A stretch of 64,000 bases of DNA from Mycobacterium sp. JS623. Its GTDB lineage: Bacteria > Actinomycetota > Actinomycetes > Mycobacteriales > Mycobacteriaceae. Shown one piece after another: positions 9,217 through 17,850 of the stretch (position 1 is its first letter; every line of letters begins with the position of its first letter). The notes under the pieces were generated by a model that worked only from the letters and a program-made list of their open reading frames with translations, was not told the origin of the DNA and did not search any database. The stretch spans positions 5,518,001 through 5,582,000 of the forward strand of contig NC_019966.1 in assembly GCF_000328565.1 (NCBI RefSeq), read 5' to 3'. The position numbers and the translations under genes are program-made.

Positions 9217-10568
9217 GCCGAAACCCGACGCGTTGCGCCGGCCCGCGATGCCGACTTGGTGGCGCGCCGGTACACCACGGCACGCCCGCCGTGCGCGGGC
9301 GCGGTCGCGATGCCACGCGAGTGCAGGCGTTCGCCTGGTGCATACGTCGTGCCGAACTCGAACTCTCGCAACAGTGTCCGCAATGTCACATTCATCTCCA
9401 TGTTCGCGAAGGCCGCACCGATGCAACGACGTACCCCGCCGCCGTAGGGAATCCACGCGTAGTTGTCCGGCGGGTTGCCCATGAATCGGTCGGGGTTGAA
9501 CGCCGTGGCGTCGGCGAAGCTTTTCTCCGACGCGTGTGCAAGCGAGATGCTTGCGATCACCGTATATCCCTCGGGAATTACCCACTCCCCCAAGCGGATC
9601 CGGGTCTTCGTCAAACGGGCCGTGCCGTTGATTACCGGCCTAGTGCGTTGCACCTCCCAGATCGTGGCCTGCACCAGGTCGGATCCGCCCGCGTCGACCT
9701 CCGCGGCCAACCGTGCCAGCAGCCGGGGGTGACGGCGCAGCCGCTCGACCGTCCACGCCAGAGTCGTCGCCGTGGTCTCGTGCCCTGCGGCCAACAGGGT
9801 CAGCAGCTCGTCGGCGACGTGGTCGTCGGAGATCGGCGAGCCGTCGTCGTACCGCGCCTGCAGCATCAGCGTCAGGACATCGTTGCGTTCGTCGAACTTC
9901 GGATCGTTGCGGATGTCGGCGATCAGGCGGCGCACGATCGCGTCGTATCGTTCGCGATTCGCCGCCAGCTTGCCGCCCGGACTCCACGGCCCGACGTCGC
10001 GGCGCAGAATCGACGGCATCACGGCCAGCCGGGAGGCATGCAGCACCATGTCGGGCAGCGAGTCACGCAGTTCGTCGAGCGCAGCCCCCTCGGCGCCGAA
10101 GACCGTGCGAAGGATCGCATTGAGCGTGATGCGCATCATCGATGGCATGGTTGCGAATTCCCTGCCCTCGGGCCATGACGCGACCTCGCGCAGCACTTCC
10201 TCTTCGATGATCCCTTCGTAGGAGGCCATCCGCTTGCCGTGGAACGGCGGAACCAGAAGCTTGCGGCGCTCGCGATGCTCGGGGCCGTCGAGGCTGAAGG
10301 TCGAACCGGGACCGAACATTTCGCCAAGCACCCCGGCCCGGGCGATGAGATCGGTGTTGGTGGTGAACAGATCCTTGATCAAGGCCGGGTCGCTGACCAC
10401 GATCGCCTCACCGAAGACCGGCAGGCGCAGCGTGAACGCCGAGCCGTATCGCCGCGCCATCGCAGCGACCGACTTCTCCCGGGCGGCGACGAAGCCGATC
10501 CCTTGTAGAAGCTTCGGTATCCGCGGAGCGGGTGGCAGTCGCACCGGGTCCGTGGTCGCCACAGCCAT
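9213..10568 (-). CDS. cytochrome P450
   Basis: The ATG at 10568 gives 451 residues. The I-helix motif AGHETT, the K-helix ExxR (EVQR) and the heme-thiolate loop YGGGVRRCIG are all present, and the N-terminus is soluble as in bacterial P450s. The SLDGPEHRERRKLLVPPFHG segment is typical of the mycobacterial CYP135/137/138-like group, but I do not assign a CYP number. It is the first gene of its operon, and a ferredoxin is encoded in the divergent operon. The intergenic region carries four operator palindromes. Confidence 0.88.
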   Translation of the reverse strand: MAVATTDPVRLPPAPRIPKLLQGIGFVAAREKSVAAMARRYGSAFTLRLPVFGEAIVVSDPALIKDLFTTNTDLIARAGVLGEMFGPGSTFSLDGPEHRERRKLLVPPFHGKRMASYEGIIEEEVLREVASWPEGREFATMPSMMRITLNAILRTVFGAEGAALDELRDSLPDMVLHASRLAVMPSILRRDVGPWSPGGKLAANRERYDAIVRRLIADIRNDPKFDERNDVLTLMLQARYDDGSPISDDHVADELLTLLAAGHETTATTLAWTVERLRRHPRLLARLAAEVDAGGSDLVQATIWEVQRTRPVINGTARLTKTRIRLGEWVIPEGYTVIASISLAHASEKSFADATAFNPDRFMGNPPDNYAWIPYGGGVRRCIGAAFANMEMNVTLRTLLREFEFGTTYAPGERLHSRGIATAPAHGGRAVVYRRATKSASRAGATRRVSA

Positions 10569-10586
10569 GTGAACACCTCCGTTGGT

Positions 10587-10701
10587 GGTACTCAAAGGTA
10601 CCGGACCACGGTACGTCAAAGTACCGATCTGCACAAGCCCCTTTCCACACGCGTCTAATAGTGGTACCTTCTGGTACCGAGACTGGTACAGGGTAGTACC
10701 A
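10587..10701. promoter_or_regulatory. four GGTAC-N6-GTACC operators between divergent oxidation operons
   Basis: Perfect GGTAC-N6-GTACC elements lie at 10587-10602, 10610-10625, 10663-10678 and 10685-10700, some with one extra matching base per arm. They fill the 158-bp region between the P450 operon (minus) and the flavin monooxygenase operon (plus), two sites near each start. The arrangement suggests one repressor controls both arms. The tetR at 12396-13019 and the one at 3426 are candidate binders. Confidence 0.7.
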
Positions 10702-10726
10702 GGAGCGAGTCGAGAGGGCAGCGTCG

Positions 10727-12211
10727 ATGTCACGACCAGCGGAAACAGTGGATGTCTTGATCGTCGGGGCCGGGTTATCCGGCGTCGGCGCCGCGTGCCA
10801 ACTGCGCCGCGAGTGCCCCGACAAGTCAGTCGTCGTACTCGAAGCCCGCGACGCCATTGGCGGCACTTGGGACGTGTTCCGCTACCCGGGCATCCGGTCG
10901 GACTCCGACATGTTCACGCTGGGTTATCGATTTTCACCGTGGACCGATCCGAAGGCCATCGCCGACGGGCCCAGCATCCTGCGCTACATCCATGACACCG
11001 CGCAGACCTTCGGTATCGACAAGCTAATCCGAACCAATCACCGTGTGGTGAACGCCAATTGGGACAGCGAGGAAGCGCGCTGGACGGTCGACGTGCATCG
11101 CGCCGACACCGACGAGCGGTTCACGATCAGCTGCTCATTTTTGTACGTCTGCACCGGGTACTACCGCTACGACGAAGGCTTCAGCCCGAAATTCCCTGGC
11201 GTGGAGGATTTTCACGGATCGGTGATCCACCCGCAGCATTGGCCTGAAGACCTCGACTACCGCGGCAAGCGCATCGTCGTGATCGGCAGCGGAGCGACCG
11301 CGGTGACCCTGGTGCCTTCGCTGGCCGAAGAGGCCGCGCACGTCACGATGCTGCAGCGCTCGCCGACCTACGTCGCATCGCGGCCTGCCAGCGACGCGAT
11401 TGCCGACCGGCTGCGGGCGTGGCTGCCGCCGAAGCTCGCCTACGCGATCGTGCGGTGGAAGAACGCATTACAGGCGATCGCGATCTTCAACCTGAGCCGC
11501 CGTCGTCCCGAGATGATGAAATCGATGCTGCGCAAGGATGCGATCAGGCGGCTTCCCGAGGGCTACGCCGTCGACACCCATTTCGCGCCGACCTACAACC
11601 CCTGGGACCAGCGGATGTGCCTGGTTCCTGACGGCGATCTGTTCACCGCCATTCGCGACGGCCGCGCCTCCGTCGTCACCGACCACATCGACACCTTCAC
11701 CGAGACCGGTATTCGGCTGCAGTCCGGGGCCGAGTTGGAGGCCGACATCGTAGTCAGCGCCACCGGACTGAATCTGCTTGCCATCGGCGGCATGCAACTG
11801 GAAGTCGACGGGCGCACGGTCGATTTGTCAAAAGCAGTGTCCTACAAGGGAATGATGCTCTCGGGAGTGCCGAACTTCGCGTGGACGATTGGCTACACGA
11901 ATGCATCGTGGACGCTGAAGGCCGACCTGGTTGCCGAATACGTGTGCCGGCTGCTCAAGCACATGGACACGGGAGGTTATGCGTCGGTCACGCCCGATGC
12001 TGCAGGCACCACGGCGGCGAACCCGTTCCTGGATCTTGCATCGGGATACGTCAAGCGCAGCCTGGCCGAACTGCCCAAGCAGGGCGATCGGGCGCCATGG
12101 CGGCTGCACCAGAACTATGTCAAGGACGTACGGTTGCTGCGCCGCGGCCCTATCGATGACGCCGTCATATTCGCGCCTGCCGTCTCGGCACGGGTCAGGA
12201 GCATCGCCTGA
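10727..12211 (+). CDS. flavin-containing / Baeyer-Villiger monooxygenase, MymA/EthA-like
   Basis: The 494-residue protein has an FAD Rossmann motif GAGLSG (residues 14-19), an NADPH motif GSGATA and the Baeyer-Villiger fingerprint FxGxxxHxxxWP (FHGSVIHPQHWP). It resembles the M. tuberculosis MymA/EthA group throughout (for example GGTWDVFRYPGIRSDSDMFT). Likely reaction: O2- and NADPH-dependent insertion or oxygenation of ketones, sulfides or lipophilic compounds. It overlaps the ferredoxin gene by one base (TGATG) and is divergent from the P450. Confidence 0.88.
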   Translation: MSRPAETVDVLIVGAGLSGVGAACQLRRECPDKSVVVLEARDAIGGTWDVFRYPGIRSDSDMFTLGYRFSPWTDPKAIADGPSILRYIHDTAQTFGIDKLIRTNHRVVNANWDSEEARWTVDVHRADTDERFTISCSFLYVCTGYYRYDEGFSPKFPGVEDFHGSVIHPQHWPEDLDYRGKRIVVIGSGATAVTLVPSLAEEAAHVTMLQRSPTYVASRPASDAIADRLRAWLPPKLAYAIVRWKNALQAIAIFNLSRRRPEMMKSMLRKDAIRRLPEGYAVDTHFAPTYNPWDQRMCLVPDGDLFTAIRDGRASVVTDHIDTFTETGIRLQSGAELEADIVVSATGLNLLAIGGMQLEVDGRTVDLSKAVSYKGMMLSGVPNFAWTIGYTNASWTLKADLVAEYVCRLLKHMDTGGYASVTPDAAGTTAANPFLDLASGYVKRSLAELPKQGDRAPWRLHQNYVKDVRLLRRGPIDDAVIFAPAVSARVRSIA

Positions 12212-12399
12212 TGCGCATCGAATGGGACGAAAACCGTTGTGCCCTATCGGCTTTGTGCACCGGGTTGGCGCCTGACGTCTTCCGGGTTGACGAGGACGCG
12301 CGGCTGGCGTTCAGCGCAGAGATCGACGAGGCGCATCAAGAGGCCGTTCAGGATGCCGCCGACTCCTGCCCGACACAGGCGATCAGCGTCGTCGGCTAG
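12211..12399 (+). CDS. 3Fe-4S-type ferredoxin
   Basis: This 62-residue protein has the Cx5C...CP cysteine pattern of small P450-associated ferredoxins (Cys10, Cys16 and the CP near residue 54) and the typical APDVF segment. The ATG overlaps the monooxygenase stop, so translation is coupled. Flavin monooxygenases do not need a ferredoxin, so its likely electron acceptor is the P450 encoded on the divergent operon. No ferredoxin reductase is seen in the window. Confidence 0.85.
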   Translation: MRIEWDENRCALSALCTGLAPDVFRVDEDARLAFSAEIDEAHQEAVQDAADSCPTQAISVVG

Positions 12400-13019
12400 T
12401 CGGTCTGATCGCGCGGCGTCAGCAGCGCAACCGAGGCGTCCACCGCTTCCTCGGTGATGTCGCTCATCTGACCACCTTCTTCGACGGTGATCGCCGCGAG
12501 TTCGCGGAGGCCGCCGAGCAGCATGATGATGCGTTGACGGGAAACGGGAGCGATGCCTGCGGCGCGGAACTCGTCGGTGCCGCCGAGTGCCTGCACCATT
12601 TCGATGAAGTTCTCGGTCGCGTCGCGCTGCAACCGGCGCGCGGCTTCGCCCAGCGAGGGCACGTCACGGAACCAACTGAGCATCAGCGGGGACCGCGATT
12701 CGCCCGTGGAGATCCAGGCCTCGATCGCCTGCCGCACCTGGGTACGCCATGGCGCATGGGGGTCGACGGCCGCCGCGATCTGCCGAACCTGCGCGGCATT
12801 CGCATCGTGAAGCAGTGCGACGAAGCAGGCTTCCTTGGTGTCGAAGTGCTGATAGAAGGTGCGCCGCGACGTCCGCGCCCGGCGCACGATGTCGGCGACG
12901 GTCGTGCGCGAGTAACCGTCGTCGGCGATCGAGGCTTCGAGCGCGTCGAGCAGGCGTTGGCGAAAGTTGCTTTTCTCCTCGCCGGCGCCTTGTCGCTGCC
13001 CGGCCTGAGCTGCCGTCAC
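12396..13019 (-). CDS. TetR family transcriptional regulator
   Basis: 207 residues. The helix-turn-helix lies at about residues 40-60 (TTVADIVRRARTSRRTFYQHF), preceded by a charged 18-residue tail. It is convergent with the ferredoxin gene, overlapping its end by 4 bases. Its position at the edge of the oxidation cluster makes it the first candidate to bind the GGTAC-N6-GTACC sites. No such site lies in front of its own start, so autoregulation is not evident. Confidence 0.82.
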   Translation of the reverse strand: MTAAQAGQRQGAGEEKSNFRQRLLDALEASIADDGYSRTTVADIVRRARTSRRTFYQHFDTKEACFVALLHDANAAQVRQIAAAVDPHAPWRTQVRQAIEAWISTGESRSPLMLSWFRDVPSLGEAARRLQRDATENFIEMVQALGGTDEFRAAGIAPVSRQRIIMLLGGLRELAAITVEEGGQMSDITEEAVDASVALLTPRDQTD

Positions 13020-13066
13020 TCGATGCCTTCCATCTCACAGGCAATCGTACTGCCGTGCCCGGGTGG

Positions 13067-13771
13067 TTACCGCGAGACAGGACGGGTTCGCAGCGGCGGA
13101 AAGTCGTTGTGCAGGTCTGGATGGCACAGCTGAGCCACGCGCTCGGGATGGGTGAGGTCACGAAGCGCATGACAACCCAATCTCACCAGCCACGTCTGAT
13201 CAGGCAGCGACTTGTGAACGAGTTCGCTTGTCGCACCGGACAATAGGGTTTGACCGCCGTGAGCGAGCTCCCGCAGGCGCGCGGCACGGTTGATCGTCGG
13301 ACCCATATAGTTGCCGCGGTCGCGCAACAGCACATCACCCGTATGCACGCCAATCCGCAGGCGAATGGGTGCGAGCGCGGCCCGTTGCAGGGCCAGCGCG
13401 CAGGCCACACCATCGCCAGGACGGCTGAACGCCACCACGAAGCTGTCTCCTTCACCCTGGGAAACCGGGCACACGCCGTTGTTGGCGCGAACGACGTCCG
13501 CCAGCACGCGATCCATGGTGGCCAGTGCTGTCGCCATGTGGTCAGGCTGGGATTCCCAAATCCGCGTGGAGCCTTCGATGTCGGCCAGCAGGAGTGTCAC
13601 AGTGCCCGTCGGCAATATTCGGCCATCGGCGTCATCGGAATTGGCATTCGGTGTGACGCTGACGCGTGGCGAGATGCCAAGCGATTCTGGTCGCCACCCG
13701 AACCGATCCGATATGCGTACTCTGGTACGACGTTCAGCCGCTACCGTCGCCAACGTGCTTGAAATCGTCAT
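13067..13771 (-). CDS. stand-alone class III adenylate/guanylate cyclase domain
   Basis: 234 residues from the ATG at 13771; an upstream in-frame ATG at 13891 would add 40 unremarkable residues. The catalytic core shows the metal-binding LLLADIEGSTRIWE and GEGDSFVVAF, and the INRAARLRELAHGG region with the transition-state Asn and Arg. It closely resembles the cyclase domain found at the N-terminus of mycobacterial cyclase-ATPase-LuxR regulators. It ends (FPPLRTRPVSR) where those proteins enter the ATPase domain. It may be a cut-down descendant of such a regulator or a functional small cyclase. Confidence 0.75.
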   Translation of the reverse strand: MTISSTLATVAAERRTRVRISDRFGWRPESLGISPRVSVTPNANSDDADGRILPTGTVTLLLADIEGSTRIWESQPDHMATALATMDRVLADVVRANNGVCPVSQGEGDSFVVAFSRPGDGVACALALQRAALAPIRLRIGVHTGDVLLRDRGNYMGPTINRAARLRELAHGGQTLLSGATSELVHKSLPDQTWLVRLGCHALRDLTHPERVAQLCHPDLHNDFPPLRTRPVSR

Positions 13772-13945
13772 TCTTGCCCCCGCAACTTTCGAAGGTCGGC
13801 GCGTGTGTCCCCGGTGGTCTGTGAAACACGTTGTCGACCTGAGAATTTCGACGATGGCTCCATCCTGCTGACCTGCCGAACGCGTTTCCACAGTGTGTGC
13901 AACACGATTGACGGTGGTGCGTACACCCTTGGGAACAGGCGCGCG

Positions 13946-15247
13946 TCAGCGTCCGCTGCAGTCGACTGCGGCGACGATGCGGGTGCCGCGTCCCGGCGCC
14001 GTGTCGATCACGAGTTGACCGCCGATGGCCGAAAGCCGATCTGTCATGTTGGTCAGCCCGTGACCGATCGTCGCGGGTTCGAATCCACGGCCGGTATCGC
14101 TGATCGAGAGGTTCAGCGCCCGCTCATCTCCACGAGCCTTGATTGTGACCGTGGTGTCCGGACCGCCGTGTTTGGCGGCGTTCTGTAAAGCTTCGCTGCA
14201 GCAGTAGTACAGGGCCGCCTCCGTCGAAGGCGGATATCGGCCGAGGCCCTGCAGATCCAGGTGCACAGGCACCGACGCGCGCGCGGCAAGCGTCGGCAAG
14301 GCTTCGCTCAAGCCGCCGCTGACCAGCAGCGGGGGATAGATTCCGTGGGCGAGCCTGCGAATCTCGACGATCGACGTCTCGACCAGTTCGGACGCCTCCT
14401 TCAGCAGCGACTGGCACCGCTCGGGCTCGGCTTTGCGCGCAAGTTGGATGAGCACCGACAGGGAGACGAGGTGTTGTTGCGCGCCGTCATGCAGGTCACG
14501 CTCGAGGCGGCGCCGTTCCTCGTCGGCGGCGGTGGTCAACCGGGTGCGCGAGGCGACCAGCTCGGCGGCACGTTCAGCGAGCTGGCCTTCTGACACCCGA
14601 AGGGCCGCGGCGTTGTTCCACACGATGATCAACAGGTGAAAGGCGTTGAACGGCACGCCCACAACGATGAACGCCGTCTCCAGCCAGCGCGGCCCGTGTT
14701 GGACCACCTCGGGGATCGGAAGGAAGCGCGCGAGCATGGCCATCGCCAGCACAACGACGGCCGTGATCACAGTGAAGGCAAGCCCGCGCTGCCAGCGAAT
14801 GTAGGGCTCCGCGAAGACAACTGGGACAAGGGCCACCAGGGCCATCACCGCCAGCAAGTTGGGGTTGATCACCGTCACGAGGACGGAGCTGATCCAATTC
14901 GTCACGCAGACAAGGCTGATCGACTGGGCATACCTACCGAGCCGAGCCAGCCGCAGCCCCAACGCCAACGCAACACATTGCGGGGCACCGACCGCAGCGA
15001 ACAGCAGCACATAGGGCGTCCGGTACCAAAGCGTGTACTCCAACAGTGGCAGCATGACGCCGGCGCTCGCCCACAGAGCGAAGTGCCCGCTGAGGAACAG
15101 CTCGTAGCGCTCGGCCCTGAAGCGGTTGATCAGGTCGTGACCCAACAAAGAGGACGACCGCACGGCTGCGGTCAGCAGCACCTGCGGTGCCCGCCAGTGG
15201 GACATCATTCCGCCGGCGGCCGGCTCTGTTACTCCGCTGCTTGCCAT
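13946..15247 (-). CDS. NarL-type sensor histidine kinase (HisKA_3)
   Basis: 433 residues from the ATG at 15247 (alternatives at 15208 and 15307). The N-terminal half has about six hydrophobic segments. The kinase core follows: the phosphoacceptor in RDLHDGAQQHL, N-box EALQNAAKHG, G-boxes DTGRGFE and GHGLTN. It is the last gene of an overlapping three-gene run with two response regulators. It probably senses a membrane-associated or lipophilic signal. The target operon is unknown; the gas-vesicle island begins 86 bases beyond the far end of the locus. Confidence 0.85.
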   Translation of the reverse strand: MASSGVTEPAAGGMMSHWRAPQVLLTAAVRSSSLLGHDLINRFRAERYELFLSGHFALWASAGVMLPLLEYTLWYRTPYVLLFAAVGAPQCVALALGLRLARLGRYAQSISLVCVTNWISSVLVTVINPNLLAVMALVALVPVVFAEPYIRWQRGLAFTVITAVVVLAMAMLARFLPIPEVVQHGPRWLETAFIVVGVPFNAFHLLIIVWNNAAALRVSEGQLAERAAELVASRTRLTTAADEERRRLERDLHDGAQQHLVSLSVLIQLARKAEPERCQSLLKEASELVETSIVEIRRLAHGIYPPLLVSGGLSEALPTLAARASVPVHLDLQGLGRYPPSTEAALYYCCSEALQNAAKHGGPDTTVTIKARGDERALNLSISDTGRGFEPATIGHGLTNMTDRLSAIGGQLVIDTAPGRGTRIVAAVDCSGR

Positions 15248-15681
15248 ATCCGGTTCAGCAGTTCCGGGGAGAGGTGTTCCTTGTGCAGGTATGCGATGGC
15301 ACCGCAATCCGACGCGGCCGCGGGAAGGTCCTCGAGGTCGTACGTCGACATCAGCACCACGATCAAGTCGGCGTGCGCGGCGCGGAGTCGTCGCGCGGCC
15401 TCGATGCCACCCATACCCGGCATGTGGATATCCATCAGCACCATGTCGGCACCGCTATCGGTGATGCGGTCGATCGCGGATTCGCCGGTCTCGCACTCGC
15501 CGGCCATCACGAAGTCGTCCATTGCGGCCAGCGTCGCGGCGGTTGCCCGCCGGAAACTGGCCTGGTCGTCGACGACCCAGACCCGCACGACACCGTCCGC
15601 CACCGGATGATCGTGCCCGCCGGATTTGCTGCGGACCATGGTGCACACACCACCCTTTTCAGCGGCGCTGCGGCCACTCAC
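15229..15681 (-). CDS. receiver-only response regulator
   Basis: The 150-residue protein contains only a CheY-like receiver domain (VWVVDDQASFRR, phosphoacceptor in VLMDIHMPGMGG, conserved Lys in AYLHKEH) and no output domain. The ATG at 15681 overlaps the preceding regulator's stop as ATGA, and its 3' end overlaps the kinase start by 19 bases. It could act as a phosphate sink or intermediate in a relay with the neighbouring kinase and NarL-type regulator. Confidence 0.8.
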   Translation of the reverse strand: MSGRSAAEKGGVCTMVRSKSGGHDHPVADGVVRVWVVDDQASFRRATAATLAAMDDFVMAGECETGESAIDRITDSGADMVLMDIHMPGMGGIEAARRLRAAHADLIVVLMSTYDLEDLPAAASDCGAIAYLHKEHLSPELLNRIWQAAE

Positions 15682-16382
15682 GGCGATCCACCGTCGTTGA
15701 GGAACATCAACACGGCCTTGACTCGCCGATCAACGGAGTCGTCAACGGTCAATTCCAGCTTCGCGAAGATCGAGTTGATGTGCTTTTCCACCGCCCGTTG
15801 AGACAGCACCAGCCGCTGGGCAATGGTCCGATTGGAAAAGCCGGTCGCCAGTTCGCTGAGCACCTCGCGTTCTCTCGGTGTCAGCCGGCTGAGCGTTGGG
15901 GCCGAGCGGGGCTGCGCCAGAAGCGCTTCCACCACCAGCGGGTCGAGCACGGTGCCGCCGGCGGCCACCTGGCGCACGGCCTCACCCAACTCCTCGAAAT
16001 GCGAGATCCGCTCTTTCAACAAATAGCCCCGGCCCGCCGTGCCGTCCTCCAGTAACCCGGCCGCATAGCGCGGTTCGGCATACTGCGACAACACGATCAC
16101 CCCGACCTCGGGATGCGCCGTACGCACCCATCGCGCCAACCGGATGCCTTCGTCGGTCGACGTGGGCGGCATGCGAATGTCGGTGATCACCACAGTCGGC
16201 CGATGCTTGTCGACCAGTGCCACCGCGGAGTCGTAGTCCTCGGCGGCGCCGACGACGGTCACTTCCGGATCGATCGACAGCGCTCGCTGAACGCTGTCGC
16301 GCACCAGCAGCGAGTCCTCCGCAATGAGGATCGAGATCCGATCACTCAACTCGCTGCCCCTTCTTCCGTTGATCAGGATCAT
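15678..16382 (-). CDS. NarL/FixJ-family response regulator
   Basis: 234 residues. The receiver domain has its phosphoacceptor Asp in VVITDIRMPP, and a LuxR-type helix-turn-helix follows (LTPREREVLSELATGFSNRTIAQRL, then SQRAVEKHINSIFAKL). It is the first gene of the operon with a receiver-only protein and a NarL-type kinase, with 4-base overlaps. The upstream 85 bases separate it from the tRNA-Phe remnant that marks the island boundary. Confidence 0.85.
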   Translation of the reverse strand: MILINGRRGSELSDRISILIAEDSLLVRDSVQRALSIDPEVTVVGAAEDYDSAVALVDKHRPTVVITDIRMPPTSTDEGIRLARWVRTAHPEVGVIVLSQYAEPRYAAGLLEDGTAGRGYLLKERISHFEELGEAVRQVAAGGTVLDPLVVEALLAQPRSAPTLSRLTPREREVLSELATGFSNRTIAQRLVLSQRAVEKHINSIFAKLELTVDDSVDRRVKAVLMFLNDGGSP

Positions 16383-16467
16383 TATTACGATCGCTGCGGG
16401 AAGCCATCGGTGTTTAGATTTTCGAATTATCCGCTCGTCAGCGGGATTCGCGATCCGAGGGAGACGT

Positions 16468-16523
16468 CACCTCTTGGTGCCAGGGCCGGGATTGAACCGG
16501 CGACCTTCCGTTTTCCAGGCGGA
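16468..16523 (-). repeat. distal attachment-site copy (tRNA-Phe 3'-half remnant)
   Basis: On the minus strand this reads as the anticodon arm, T arm and acceptor 3' strand of tRNA-Phe followed by the same CACCAAGAGGTG flank found at 32985. It differs from the intact gene by a one-base gap and a few substitutions. No D arm or 5' acceptor strand is present, so it cannot be a functional tRNA. It is read as the 3' end displaced by integration. Confidence 0.7.
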
Positions 16524-16605
16524 GTTCGAGAGTCGAGCCCTTCTAGGCCTCCGCTGCTGGCTCCGTTTCGGGTTTCGGGAATTGACTGCGGGGTAATTAT
16601 CTCGT

Positions 16606-17427
16606 ATGAGTGGGCAAAACAAGCCGAGCGGCCGGCTCGGAGCGACTAGCTCGCGCACAAGAGGGGCATCCGGCGGCAGCCAGAACCGCGCCAGCAACAC
16701 CAGGTCGACCGCGCCTGGTGGAAAATCGAAACGGCCGGAGTCTGCATCCGAAGCCGTCGTGGTGCAGCTTCCGCGCAGACGTGCAGCGGCCACGAAGTCG
16801 CACGCAACGTCACGTCGCAGCCCCGCGAAGCGCCGCAATACACCCGGCACGTCCAGCTTGACTCCACACCGGCACCGGCCAGTCCACGGCATCACGCCCC
16901 CGGAACTCGCGCGGGCTCAGGCCGGCACTGCCACACCGACGGCTCGGAGACGCTCGCGTGCGCTACCGCCCCGGGCGTCTGCGCCCTCGCAGGCTGTCTC
17001 GTCGAATTCGGGGCGCCGGCCGGGGCCCTCCTCGTCCGCCGACGGTGGCCTGGTGTCGCAGTCATTGGATGCCGTCACCGAATGGCTGAAAGCGCAAGCT
17101 CACCAGCTCCTCGAGAGAGCGCGGGATGGCGGGGAGGTGCTGAAGAACAAGATCGAGGAGTGGATAGACACTCTCGCGGATGCGGTTTCGGACGGCGGGG
17201 CCGGCGTCAACGCGGCGCTAGGCGGCATTCGGGGTGTTCTCACAGGTAAGAATCCTTTGTGGGCAGCGCTCAAGGGCCTGGTGTCCGGATTGAGCGGCAA
17301 GGCCAAAGTGGCCCTTGTTCTCCTCGTTACGCTCGGACTTCTTCTGGGACCGATCGTGTTGCTGGTCCTACTGTTGGCGCTCTTGGTCGGGGCGCTGATC
17401 GCGATGGTGGGGGCCGGATCGCAATGA
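16606..17427 (+). CDS. hypothetical protein, basic Ser/Arg/Pro-rich with C-terminal membrane segment
   Basis: 273 residues. The first roughly 145 are low-complexity (Ser, Arg, Pro, Gly, strongly basic). Then come a helical amphipathic stretch (LDAVTEWLKAQAHQLLERARD) and, at the C-terminus, a very hydrophobic segment VALVLLVTLGLLLGPIVLLV continuing for about 30 residues. I do not recognise a family. It is the first gene inside the island and lies on the opposite strand to the gvp operon, convergent with the small membrane gene at 17451. A role in gas-vesicle anchoring is only speculation. Confidence 0.55.
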   Translation: MSGQNKPSGRLGATSSRTRGASGGSQNRASNTRSTAPGGKSKRPESASEAVVVQLPRRRAAATKSHATSRRSPAKRRNTPGTSSLTPHRHRPVHGITPPELARAQAGTATPTARRRSRALPPRASAPSQAVSSNSGRRPGPSSSADGGLVSQSLDAVTEWLKAQAHQLLERARDGGEVLKNKIEEWIDTLADAVSDGGAGVNAALGGIRGVLTGKNPLWAALKGLVSGLSGKAKVALVLLVTLGLLLGPIVLLVLLLALLVGALIAMVGAGSQ

Positions 17428-17450
17428 CATCGCAATGACCTAATCGAAGG

Positions 17451-17774
17451 TCAGGCCATCAGCTTGTCGCTCTTGCGCACGGCCTTCTGAAGCTTTTTGC
17501 CCGTCGTTTTGCCCGACTTCTTGACCGTCTCGGTCACTTCGTTGACCGGATGGGCTAAGGAGCGGGGGAGTATGAGTTGAACGGCGGAAGTCAAAAAGCG
17601 GCGGGCGACGCCCAGGAGCGGTATGCCCACCGGCAGGACGACGATGGTCACGCAAAGCACCGGGCCGACGAGCCCAAGCACAGAGGCAACGATCCAGAGT
17701 AGGGCGCCCAGCAAACCAAGGTCTCGCCGAAGTGGTCGAAAGAGATCACTTCCACGGATCGACAAAAGGCGCAC
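17451..17774 (-). CDS. small membrane protein, hypothetical
   Basis: 107 residues: an N-terminal membrane pair (LGLLGALLWIVASVLGLVGP and VTIVVLPVGIPLLGVA) and a basic Lys-rich tail (KKSGKTTGKKLQKAVRKSDK). It is the last gene on the gvp strand, 76 bases after the patatin fragment. Actinobacterial gvp loci often carry unclassified small proteins, but no homology can be asserted. The C-terminal basic tail echoes that of the gene at 22827. Confidence 0.5.
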   Translation of the reverse strand: MRLLSIRGSDLFRPLRRDLGLLGALLWIVASVLGLVGPVLCVTIVVLPVGIPLLGVARRFLTSAVQLILPRSLAHPVNEVTETVKKSGKTTGKKLQKAVRKSDKLMA

Positions 17775-17850
17775 AAGCCCTAACCCCAGACTGGGTAACT
17801 CTCATAACGGTCGCCCGTTCGCGCCTCGCATTAAAATTGACCACCCGTTC

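Noticed and set aside
16468..16560. Possible functional tRNA gene on the minus strand
   Set aside because: Only the anticodon arm, T arm and acceptor 3' strand are present. No D arm or 5' acceptor strand can be paired, so it is a remnant.
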